A stretch of DNA of 8,602 bases. Source: Lautropia sp. (lineage in GTDB: Bacteria > Pseudomonadota > Gammaproteobacteria > Burkholderiales > Burkholderiaceae_E). A model generated the notes under the pieces. That model worked only from the letters and a program-made list of their open reading frames with translations, had not been told where the DNA came from and made no database searches. Within the stretch, counting starts at the first letter, position 1; every line of letters starts with the position of its first letter. Of this stretch, positions 1-7,169 are shown piece by piece. The translations under genes and the position numbers were made by a program. Where the stretch lies: the NCBI GenBank assembly GCA_013813615.1, contig JACCRJ010000506.1:1-8602 (forward strand), given 5' to 3'.

Positions 1-17
1 TACTGTGCGGCGCAATC

Positions 18-215
18 ATGCAAATGCTGCAGTCCCGGGGATTTCCGATCGCGCTCGGACTGGTCACCATCGGGTTGGGCATCTTCAGCCTCGTGCGGAT
101 CCGCTCGGCTCCGCCGCTGCCGCCGGCGAGCCGTGGCAACTTCGTGGCGGTGGATCAGTCGTCGCCCGGGGGCATCGGGCCGGCGCCGCGGCTGCTGGCC
201 GAGGCGAAACAGTAA
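18..215 (+). CDS. Small single-pass membrane protein, or 3' end of a larger gene
   Basis: The frame encodes 65 residues from the first ATG and ends in TAA. Residues about 9-28 are hydrophobic (FPIALGLVTIGLGIF and on) and would form one transmembrane helix. A Pro/Ala/Gly-rich polar tail of about 35 residues follows. Codon third positions are GC-rich, as in real genes nearby. The frame stays open to the left edge of the window and no Shine-Dalgarno sequence precedes the ATG, so this may be the C-terminus of a longer protein rather than a complete gene. It is the only plus-strand gene candidate and converges on the DUF3617 gene, with 66 bases between the two stop codons. I do not recognise a family and assign no function. 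Confidence 0.4.
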   Translation: MQMLQSRGFPIALGLVTIGLGIFSLVRIRSAPPLPPASRGNFVAVDQSSPGGIGPAPRLLAEAKQ

Positions 216-281
216 GCCTGCGCAGCGGCCATCAGCCCTTTCGCCCTCAGCCAGCCGGGGCCGCGACAGGTCCCGCGGCGA

Positions 282-932
282 CTACTTTGGCTGAAGCGGC
301 TGCCGCCTGGACATGTTCTTCTGCATCTCTTCGGTCATCCGCCGAGCCTGCTCCGGCGTGATGCCGGTTGCGCCGTCCTTGCCCATCTGCAACGGGTTCA
401 GCGGCGGCATGCCCTCCATGACGATGTCGCCCGGCTTCATGCCGGCCTTGCACGGTCCGAGCCACCGGCCATCCATCTTCATGTTCATTTCCGATACGCC
501 GGACATCGGCGGATCGAACGTCATCTTCATGTCGCCGGTGTATTCCGTGTCCCGCGACATGGTGTACTGACCGTCGATCGTGCTCCTGATGCCCTGATTG
601 TCGCAGCTGCTGCGCACGCGGTAGCGGCTGCCGCTGCGCTCGACCACCGGCTTGCTGCAGGTCTGGCCTTCGTTGCTGCGGGTCCTGAGCAGGTCGTCGG
701 TGCTGGCGTCGATGCACTGCTGAATGGTTTGCGCCCCGATCGGGCCGCCGGTCGTCTTCATCTCCCACAGGCCGGCCTTGCGCCGGGGAAAGTCTGCGTC
801 GCCGGCAGCCGCAAGCGGCCCCACGCATGCCATCAGGCAGACAGCGAGGGATACCGGCCAGCGGATGCCGGCGGAGGCGACAGGCGCGAACACGGGGAAG
901 GGGACGGTGACGGCTTCATCCGATGGGCACAT
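282..932 (-). CDS. DUF3617 family exported protein
   Basis: This 216-residue protein has a hydrophobic export segment at about residues 25-43, ending in LAAAGDA, which is a plausible signal peptidase I site. The mature part resembles the DUF3617 family: an early KAGLWEMKTT motif, a QQCID motif near residue 73, and a MKMDGRWLGPCKAGM stretch near 151-165. Cysteines 73, 92, 110 and 161 could form two disulfides in the periplasm. The mature part is methionine-rich (about 15 Met), with a MNMKM cluster at 149-153. The ATG at 932 is chosen because GGGGAG lies 5 bases upstream; this gives an unusually long N-region before the hydrophobic core. The gene starts 18 bases after the ettA stop and is probably co-transcribed with it. 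The family has no established biochemical function. Family call good, role unknown. Confidence 0.85.
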   Translation of the reverse strand: MCPSDEAVTVPFPVFAPVASAGIRWPVSLAVCLMACVGPLAAAGDADFPRRKAGLWEMKTTGGPIGAQTIQQCIDASTDDLLRTRSNEGQTCSKPVVERSGSRYRVRSSCDNQGIRSTIDGQYTMSRDTEYTGDMKMTFDPPMSGVSEMNMKMDGRWLGPCKAGMKPGDIVMEGMPPLNPLQMGKDGATGITPEQARRMTEEMQKNMSRRQPLQPK

Positions 933-950
933 GGCGGCTCCCCAGGCAGG

Positions 951-2618
<1,668 letters not shown>

Positions 2619-2725
2619 CTTGCGCGGCAGGCGATGCTGCCGGAGGTCTTGGAGTGTCTGGAAAGCGGCAGCCGCAGCGAGCGCGGGGTCTGCCGCCGGC
2701 GCCGACCGGCGCAGGCATGGGCTGC

Positions 2726-2731
2726 ATTATC
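2726..2731 (-). promoter_or_regulatory. Weak candidate -10 element for ettA
   Basis: On the minus strand this reads GATAAT, one mismatch from TATAAT, inside the only AT-richer patch of the spacer upstream of ettA. No recognisable -35 hexamer lies 16-18 bases upstream. If used, it would give a leader of roughly 100 bases before the ettA ATG. This is a sequence resemblance only. Confidence 0.2.
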
Positions 2732-2777
2732 GCTCATCGGCATCCCGCCCCGGCTTTACCGCACGAAAGCTGTGGCA

Positions 2778-2816
2778 ATGCCGGCCCTGATGCCGGACCT
2801 GATGCCGGCCCTGATG
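2778..2816. repeat. Short tandem repeat, 12-bp unit, three copies
   Basis: Three copies of ATGCCGGMCCTG (plus-strand reading; the middle copy has A where the others have C) run from 2778 to 2813 without spacers, followed by a further ATG. The repeat sits between the AKR stop codon and ettA, in non-coding sequence. On the plus strand the unit would read MPALMPDLMPAL in one frame, but no supported gene uses it. It could vary by slippage or act as a protein-binding array; neither is shown. Confidence 0.75.
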
Positions 2817-2855
2817 TGGAGGTCAATCGGAACGTGAAGGCGCGGGTGAAGCCGC

Positions 2856-3665
2856 TCAGACGATCTTCAGTCGGACCTTCTGCTCGGGTGCCGCAAAGAG
2901 CGTGTCCAGCTCCGCCAGCGTCGCCGGCGAGAGCGAAAGAGCCAGAGCGCCGGCATTTTCGGCCGCCCGCTCGGCGGAACTCGTCATCGGGATCGGCCAG
3001 GTGTTGCCGCGCGAGACCAGCCACGCCAGGGCAACCTGCCCGGCGCTCGCGCCGTAGCCGGCCGCGATGGCCTGCAGGCCCCGGTGGCGGGGCAGCCGGC
3101 CTTCGTCGAGCGGGCAGTACGCCATGGTGACGATGCCCTGCCGGTCCAGCCAGGGCTTGAGGTCGTATTCGATGCCGCGCTCACTCAGCGAGTAGTACAC
3201 CTGATTGGCCGCGCATTCATCGCCATGCTCGAGCGCCGCCAGCTCCCGCATGTCCGCCAGGTCGAAGTTCGACACCCCCCAGCGGCGGATGAACCCGTCG
3301 GCGACCAGCTGGCGGAATGCCTGGATCGTCTCGGCCAGCGGATGGCGGCCGCGCCAGTGCAGCAGGTAGAGGTCGATGACATCGGTGCCCAGGCGCCGGA
3401 GGCTGCGCTCGCAGGCGGCCCGGGTTCCCTTCGACGAGGCGTTCTGCGGCAGCACCTTGGTGACAAGGTAGCACTGTTCGCGGCGCCCCTTGATGGCGGC
3501 GCCGATGAGTTCTTCGGAGCCGCCGTCGGCATACATCTCGGCGGTGTCGACCAGCGTCAGGCCGTGATCAAGCGCGGCCTGGATCGCCGCGATCTCCTGC
3601 TTCGCCTTCGACGGCGCTTCGCCGAGCCGCCACGTGCCTATTCCCAGGGGGTGCGGGGGATGCAT
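2856..3665 (-). CDS. Aldo/keto reductase, YeaE-type
   Basis: This encodes a 269-residue cytosolic, NADPH-dependent (by family) aldehyde/ketone reductase. The catalytic tetrad is visible: Asp40 and Tyr45 in DTAEMYADGG, Lys70 in LVTK, and His103 in LYLLHW. The C-terminal AWLVSRGNTWPIPMTSS region corresponds to the cofactor-phosphate-binding segment. The motifs GLTLVDTAEMYADGGSEE and RRWGVSNFDLADM closely resemble E. coli YeaE, which reduces methylglyoxal; the substrate here is inferred only. The start at 3665 is 4 bases after the TAA of the upstream lipoprotein gene, which suggests translational coupling. The frame extends open to 3752, but the extra 29 residues are Cys/Arg/Pro-rich and unlike the family. 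From the chosen start the protein begins almost directly at the GIGTWRLGE strand, so the N-terminal beta-hairpin of YeaE appears to be missing. It is the last gene of a four-gene unit. Confidence 0.92.
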   Translation of the reverse strand: MHPPHPLGIGTWRLGEAPSKAKQEIAAIQAALDHGLTLVDTAEMYADGGSEELIGAAIKGRREQCYLVTKVLPQNASSKGTRAACERSLRRLGTDVIDLYLLHWRGRHPLAETIQAFRQLVADGFIRRWGVSNFDLADMRELAALEHGDECAANQVYYSLSERGIEYDLKPWLDRQGIVTMAYCPLDEGRLPRHRGLQAIAAGYGASAGQVALAWLVSRGNTWPIPMTSSAERAAENAGALALSLSPATLAELDTLFAAPEQKVRLKIV

Positions 3666-3669
3666 CAGG

Positions 3670-4194
3670 TTATCTCGACACTGCAGTGCATGCGCAGGCC
3701 GGCAGCTGCGCGCCGGCGAATGTCGCATCGGCCAGCCGCACGAAGCAGCCATCCGGCCCGGCCAGCAGCTTCAGCACCACCGGCTGCGGAACGGCCGCGC
3801 GGCCGTCCAGGAGCAGGCCGTCGGCACCGCGCCGCGGCATGCGGGCGAGCACAAGTTCATCGCTGTCGGCAAAGGCCGCGTGCCCCAGGATGACGCGATT
3901 GCCGCTGTGAAGCTCAGCGAAGGCTTCGATCTGCGCAAGGCACTGCGGCGTGGCGCCCTTGCCGCCGCCGGCAGCTGCCTGCAGCCGGGCTGGCACGATG
4001 CCTGGCGACACCGGCGATAACGTCGCCGAGCCGGGCGATGACAGATCCGCCGGGGGCGAGACGGCAGGTGCCGGGGCGCGCGGGTCGGAAGGTCCTGGCG
4101 AAGTCGACGTCGCAACCGGCTCGCGCATCACGCAGGCCGCCAGAAGCGTAACCATGGCGAGGCCGCAGAGCGCTGCCGGTAGCGTGCGTTTCAT
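3670..4194 (-). CDS. Small lipoprotein of unknown family
   Basis: This encodes 174 residues. The N-terminus is a clear type II signal peptide: MKR, a hydrophobic core, then lipobox LLAAC with Cys21 as the expected lipidation site. Val and Met follow Cys21 and there is no Asp at +2, so outer-membrane sorting is likely. Residues about 25-80 form a Pro/Ser/Ala-rich low-complexity linker. A compact C-terminal domain of about 90 residues follows, containing HSGNRVILGHAAFADSDELV, a short GADGLLLDGRA segment, and four cysteines (CLAQ, GCFV, ACAC). I do not recognise this domain. Its ATG overlaps the TGA of the S41 protease gene (ATGA at 4191-4194), so the two proteins are probably made together and both sit in the envelope. 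The AKR gene begins 4 bases past its stop. The gene itself is well supported; the function is unknown. Confidence 0.85.
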   Translation of the reverse strand: MKRTLPAALCGLAMVTLLAACVMREPVATSTSPGPSDPRAPAPAVSPPADLSSPGSATLSPVSPGIVPARLQAAAGGGKGATPQCLAQIEAFAELHSGNRVILGHAAFADSDELVLARMPRRGADGLLLDGRAAVPQPVVLKLLAGPDGCFVRLADATFAGAQLPACACTAVSR

Positions 4195-5873
4195 GGCGCG
4201 AGGAACTTGTTGCTCCGCGAAGCCGGCCGCACGATCGTACCGGGAACGTCTGGGCCATGGCTGCCGGTCGCATCCTTCAACGCGGCGCCGCCGGCTGCGA
4301 CTGCAGCGCAGGAGGCGCCGGCACGCACCCCCAGTGCTGCAGCGAGGAGGCCCTCGCTTTCGCTGCCGAGCGGCTGGCTCAGGTCGTCCGCGACCGCGCA
4401 GAACGGCGGGAAGCCCTCGGCGAAGTCGCCGAAGCCCTTCTGGTTGACGCCCTGGAACTCGACCGGAAAGTACGACAGGCCGCAGTTGTCCCTTGCGGTG
4501 AAGCCGTACGGCTTGCCGCAGGTGCTGGCGCCGAGCACGATCACTTCGACGTCCACGCCCCGCAGCCCGTTGACGATCGATTCGCTGGCTGAGCAGGTAC
4601 CGGCGGTTGTCAGCACGTAGACACGGTTCAGCCCGAGGTTCGGCAAGGGCGAATTGGCACCGGTGCCTGAACCGGGGACACCGGTGCTGACCGACATGAA
4701 CGACAGATTGCTGGATGCACTGTTGGTGGCCGCCGCACGCTTGTCGCTGAAGACCGAGCGCTCGAAAGTCTTGGCGGCGGTACGCGCCGGCGGCGCGATC
4801 ATGTACGCGAGCTGGCTCGCGATGTAGAGATACCCGCCGCCGTTGTAGCGCAGGTCCAGGATCAGGTCGCTCACTGCAGCCGCGCGGAAATCCTCCATCG
4901 CCTTGCCGAGCTGACCCTCCGCCGGCAGGATGAAATCGTTGAACAGCAGGTACCCGACCTTGCTGCCGCCGACGTCCAGGACCTTCGCCAACTTCACCGG
5001 CGTCGTCGTGACGGGCCCGGCGGTGAGCATGACGTCACGCTCCGTGCCGCCGTTGCCGCGAAGCCTGAACGTCGCCTGCCGGCCCTGTGGCGGCGAGAAC
5101 AGCACCTCGTTGAGGCGTGCTACCTCGGCGGCATCAGTGGTGTTGACGAAATCGATGCTGGCGCCGTCCACCACCAGCGACACGAGGCTGTCGCCGCGTA
5201 CGACGCCCGCGGCTTCGGCCGGTGTCCCGGCGTTGGTATAGGCGACCCGCAGGCTGCGCGGAACCGTCGGCGAAGCAAGCGCCCATTCGATGCCGTAGCC
5301 GCCGGTCACGCCCGTCTGGATCAGGGCATTCCACTCGGCCGTCGGCAGGGTGAAGCTGAAGCGGTCCTTCTTCGCACCGCTCGTGGTCAGCGCCGGCGTC
5401 TTCAGGGCCTGGAACCAGTTGGTCAACGCAACCTGTGCCGGCGACGTGTTGTAGGCAGGCAGTGCGGAATCGGGCGCCGCAACCTCCGCGTACCAGAGAT
5501 AGGCCTCGTCCATGTAGCTGCGCACCCAGGACTTCTCGTCCTGCAGCGAACCGCTGGTGTAGCGGGCCAGCAGACTGCCGGTGCCGTCACGTGCCAGCGT
5601 GTTCTCTGGCGCGCACTTCCCGGCGAAGTTGCTCGACGCGGGAAGCGTGGCGACACCGCCGTCGCCGCCGGCGCCGCCGCCACCACCGCAGGCGGAGAGC
5701 ACCCCAGCCATGAGCGCCAGCAGCAAAGGCGCGCCGCGCCGCCACGCCGGCGGCTTCAGCTCGGCCGGTCGCGCTGCTTTGCGGTCGAGCGACAGGGTGC
5801 GCAGGGTCCCGGAATCGGCTGTGGCGGGCAAACGCGGCCCGACAGGAGGAAGCTCGACGAAGCGAATCACCAA
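4191..5873 (-). CDS. S41-family serine peptidase, lipoprotein
   Basis: This encodes up to 560 residues. The S41 (C-terminal-processing/tricorn-like) protease core is clear: DLRYNGGG at 340-347, nucleophile Ser428 in TCSASES, and general-base Lys454 in STCGKPYGF, 26 residues later, close to the Ser-Lys spacing in CtpA/Prc. A PDZ-like region (about 190-290, with GTPAEAAGVVRGDSLVSL) precedes it. A hydrophobic segment ending in GVLSAC with Cys62, followed by a Gly-rich stretch, is a lipobox, so the protease is likely anchored in the envelope. The start is uncertain: the longest frame begins with TTG at 5873, directly followed by GTG at 5870, with no good Shine-Dalgarno sequence. This leaves about 45 residues ahead of the hydrophobic core, and I see no better downstream GTG or TTG. 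It starts 7 bases after the dehydrogenase stop and overlaps the next lipoprotein gene by 4 bases. The substrate is unknown. Confidence 0.92.
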   Translation of the reverse strand: MVIRFVELPPVGPRLPATADSGTLRTLSLDRKAARPAELKPPAWRRGAPLLLALMAGVLSACGGGGGAGGDGGVATLPASSNFAGKCAPENTLARDGTGSLLARYTSGSLQDEKSWVRSYMDEAYLWYAEVAAPDSALPAYNTSPAQVALTNWFQALKTPALTTSGAKKDRFSFTLPTAEWNALIQTGVTGGYGIEWALASPTVPRSLRVAYTNAGTPAEAAGVVRGDSLVSLVVDGASIDFVNTTDAAEVARLNEVLFSPPQGRQATFRLRGNGGTERDVMLTAGPVTTTPVKLAKVLDVGGSKVGYLLFNDFILPAEGQLGKAMEDFRAAAVSDLILDLRYNGGGYLYIASQLAYMIAPPARTAAKTFERSVFSDKRAAATNSASSNLSFMSVSTGVPGSGTGANSPLPNLGLNRVYVLTTAGTCSASESIVNGLRGVDVEVIVLGASTCGKPYGFTARDNCGLSYFPVEFQGVNQKGFGDFAEGFPPFCAVADDLSQPLGSESEGLLAAALGVRAGASCAAVAAGGAALKDATGSHGPDVPGTIVRPASRSNKFLAP

Positions 5874-5880
5874 GCGCGTC

Positions 5881-6789
5881 TCAGGGGACCAGCTTCACGC
5901 CGGTAACCTTCTCCTGTGCGCGCACCAGCGACGGCACGAACTCGCCGCCGAAGCCGAGCGCACTCGCCAGGCACAGCGTCTGGTGCACCGCTTCGCCGAC
6001 GACGGAAGGCACGTTGTTCGACTCCGCCAGGTGGGTGTAGTAGCGGACGTCCTTGCGGGCGTTGTCCAGCCCGAACTTCAGGCCCTGCATGTCGCCCGAC
6101 AGCGTCTTGCCCATCGCCTGGAACAGACCGGAATTCACCCCGCCGGCGCTGACCACGTCCACCAGCTTGCGGGGATCCACGCCGGCCTTCGCGCCGACGG
6201 CGAAGGCCTCGGCGGCAGCGGTGCAGATGGCCTGGGCGATGAAATTGTTCAGCAGCTTGACGGTATGGCCGCTGCCGGGTCCGCCGACGTGGAACACATT
6301 CTCCGCGAATGTCTTCAGCACCGGCTCGAGCGCCTGGTAGTCACCGGCAGACGCGCCGATCATCACGTTGAGCCGGCCCTGTTCGGCTTCGACCGGTGTG
6401 CGGGCGAGGGGCGCGTCGATCAGGCTCATGCCCTTGGCCGCCGCCGCTTCCCGAAGGCGGGCGGTGGAATCCGGCTCGCTGGTGGAGCAATCGATGATGA
6501 AAAGTCCTTTTCGGCCTCCCTGGAGCAGCCCCGCCGGCCCCGCGAACTGCTCCTCCACCTGGGGTGAGCCGGTGACGCAGAGGAAGATCACGTCTGATGC
6601 GGCAGCGAGTGCGGCGGGCGATTCCGCCAGCACGGCGCCGGCATCGAGCAGGTCCTTCACCGCAGCCCGGTTGCTGTGTACCGTCAGCGACAGTGCATGG
6701 CCTTTGGCCAGGATGTTCTTCGCCATGCCGTGGCCCATCATCCCGGAGGCACCGATGAAACCTACCCGCATCTTGTTGCCGCTCGCCAT
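5881..6789 (-). CDS. NAD(P)-dependent beta-hydroxyacid dehydrogenase (3-hydroxyisobutyrate dehydrogenase-like)
   Basis: This encodes 302 residues, the usual length for the beta-hydroxyacid dehydrogenase family. An N-terminal Rossmann domain (MRVGFIGASGMMGHGMA, residues 7-23) is followed by an all-helical C-terminal domain. The catalytic lysine is Lys178 in GSGHTVKLLNN, with the conserved Asn pair 181-182. The substrate-binding motif, usually DAPVSGG in 3-hydroxyisobutyrate dehydrogenases, reads DAPLARTP (125-132) here. The glycine motif reads GASGMMG rather than the common GLGxMG. The substrate is therefore probably not 3-hydroxyisobutyrate. ATG 6789 is preferred over ATG 6771 because GGGAG lies 6-7 bases upstream of it. 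It is the first gene of the unit continuing into the S41 protease, small lipoprotein and AKR. Family call firm, substrate unknown. Confidence 0.92.
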   Translation of the reverse strand: MASGNKMRVGFIGASGMMGHGMAKNILAKGHALSLTVHSNRAAVKDLLDAGAVLAESPAALAAASDVIFLCVTGSPQVEEQFAGPAGLLQGGRKGLFIIDCSTSEPDSTARLREAAAAKGMSLIDAPLARTPVEAEQGRLNVMIGASAGDYQALEPVLKTFAENVFHVGGPGSGHTVKLLNNFIAQAICTAAAEAFAVGAKAGVDPRKLVDVVSAGGVNSGLFQAMGKTLSGDMQGLKFGLDNARKDVRYYTHLAESNNVPSVVGEAVHQTLCLASALGFGGEFVPSLVRAQEKVTGVKLVP

Positions 6790-6821
6790 CCAGATCTCCC
6801 GTTGTGTATTCAGCAGCCGCG

Positions 6822-6827
6822 ATTATC
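6822..6827 (-). promoter_or_regulatory. Candidate -10 element for the dehydrogenase operon
   Basis: The minus strand reads GATAAT 32 bases ahead of the dehydrogenase ATG. That would allow a leader of about 25 bases holding the GGGAG ribosome binding site. There is no convincing -35 hexamer at 16-18 bases. The upstream hairpin at 6895-6919 would insulate this promoter from the small-peptide gene, which supports a promoter here. Confidence 0.3.
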
Positions 6828-6835
6828 CGTCATGC

Positions 6836-6849
6836 GCGGGCATACCCGC
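6836..6849. promoter_or_regulatory. Small inverted repeat next to candidate -10, possible operator
   Basis: GCGGG-CATA-CCCGC is a perfect 5-bp inverted repeat placed just upstream of the GATAAT element, over the spacer and -35 position. Its position would suit a repressor or activator site for the dehydrogenase unit. Short GC palindromes are common by chance in DNA this GC-rich, so support is weak. Confidence 0.2.
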
Positions 6850-6894
6850 CGGCGCTTGAACTCATTCCAGGGTCTGCATCGGGCCTCGAAATGA

Positions 6895-6919
6895 GGAGGG
6901 GGAGCAGCGCTCCCCCTCC
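6895..6919 (-). terminator. Rho-independent-like terminator after the small-peptide gene
   Basis: A perfect 11-bp stem (GGAGGGGGAGC / GCTCCCCCTCC) with a 3-base loop lies 21 bases past the stop of the small-peptide gene. On the minus strand it is followed by TCATTTC, a short and imperfect T run. The plus-strand side has no T run, so it should act on leftward transcription, separating the small gene (and possibly obg-proB) from the dehydrogenase unit. The hairpin is certain as sequence; terminator efficiency is inferred. Confidence 0.7.
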
Positions 6920-6940
6920 AGTGTGCTCGCCGATGCCGAA

Positions 6941-7078
6941 TCAGACCGCCGACTCCGGTGACGTTTGCTGCGGGACCGATCGCTCGGCGTCCGCATTCTT
7001 CATCGCCTCTCCCTGGCACGCCACTGCAGCCGACGTTCCCAGCACGAGAGTAACGAGCACAACAGCTAGATTTTTCAT
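6941..7078 (-). CDS. Small exported peptide or lipoprotein, 45 residues
   Basis: The frame starts at ATG 7078 and encodes 45 residues. It begins MKNLAVVLVTLVLGTSAAVA, a good signal peptide, followed by Cys21. The AVAC site could be a relaxed lipobox or simply a signal peptidase I site, so lipidation is uncertain. The remaining 24 residues are polar (Glu, Asp, Lys, Ser, Gln) and end PESAV. Directly before the ATG is AAGGAGGTGATCC, the full complement of the 16S rRNA 3' tail, with 6 bases between GGAGG and ATG. A strong hairpin follows the stop. The layout resembles small entericidin-type lipoproteins, but I do not see the typical entericidin sequence. It lies between proB (91 bases upstream) and the dehydrogenase unit. 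Signal, ribosome site and terminator together make this a convincing gene of unknown function. Confidence 0.8.
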   Translation of the reverse strand: MKNLAVVLVTLVLGTSAAVACQGEAMKNADAERSVPQQTSPESAV

Positions 7079-7091
7079 GGATCACCTCCTT
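7079..7091 (-). promoter_or_regulatory. Extended Shine-Dalgarno site of the small-peptide gene
   Basis: AAGGAGGTGATCC on the minus strand is complementary along all 13 bases to the conserved 3' end of bacterial 16S rRNA (GGATCACCTCCTT). It abuts the ATG at 7078. Typical sites pair over 4-6 bases, so this is exceptionally strong and fixes the start of the 45-residue gene. Confidence 0.85.
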
Positions 7092-7169
7092 TTCCAGTTG
7101 AGGGCAGCCTTTAGACGATAGCACCGCCTTGGCGGCCAGGCGTCCAGACCCGTGCGCCAGCAGGGCAAT

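Noticed and set aside
260..279. Hairpin GCCGCG/CGCGGC with 8-base loop between convergent gene ends
   Set aside because: Only a 6-bp stem and no T run on either strand; short GC hairpins are expected by chance here, so it is not called a terminator.
3666..3752. Longer AKR start adding 29 residues
   Set aside because: The added residues do not resemble any AKR N-terminus and overlap the lipoprotein coding end; ATG 3665 right after the TAA fits coupling better.
3084..3893. Plus-strand open frame (269 codons) opposite the AKR and lipoprotein genes
   Set aside because: Antisense to the AKR catalytic motifs, with no credible family features.
5581..6567. Plus-strand open frame (328 codons) across the S41 and dehydrogenase genes
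   Set aside because: Spans two real minus-strand genes and their junction, has shadow-like composition, and lacks any domain.
6810..7124. Minus-strand 104-codon frame beginning at GTG 7124
   Set aside because: It reads through the anti-16S site, the 45-residue gene and the terminator hairpin in another frame, with no ribosome site or signal of its own.
7124..7135. Small inverted repeat CCGCC-TT-GGCGG downstream of proB
   Set aside because: A 2-base loop is too tight and no T run follows; not supported as a proB terminator.
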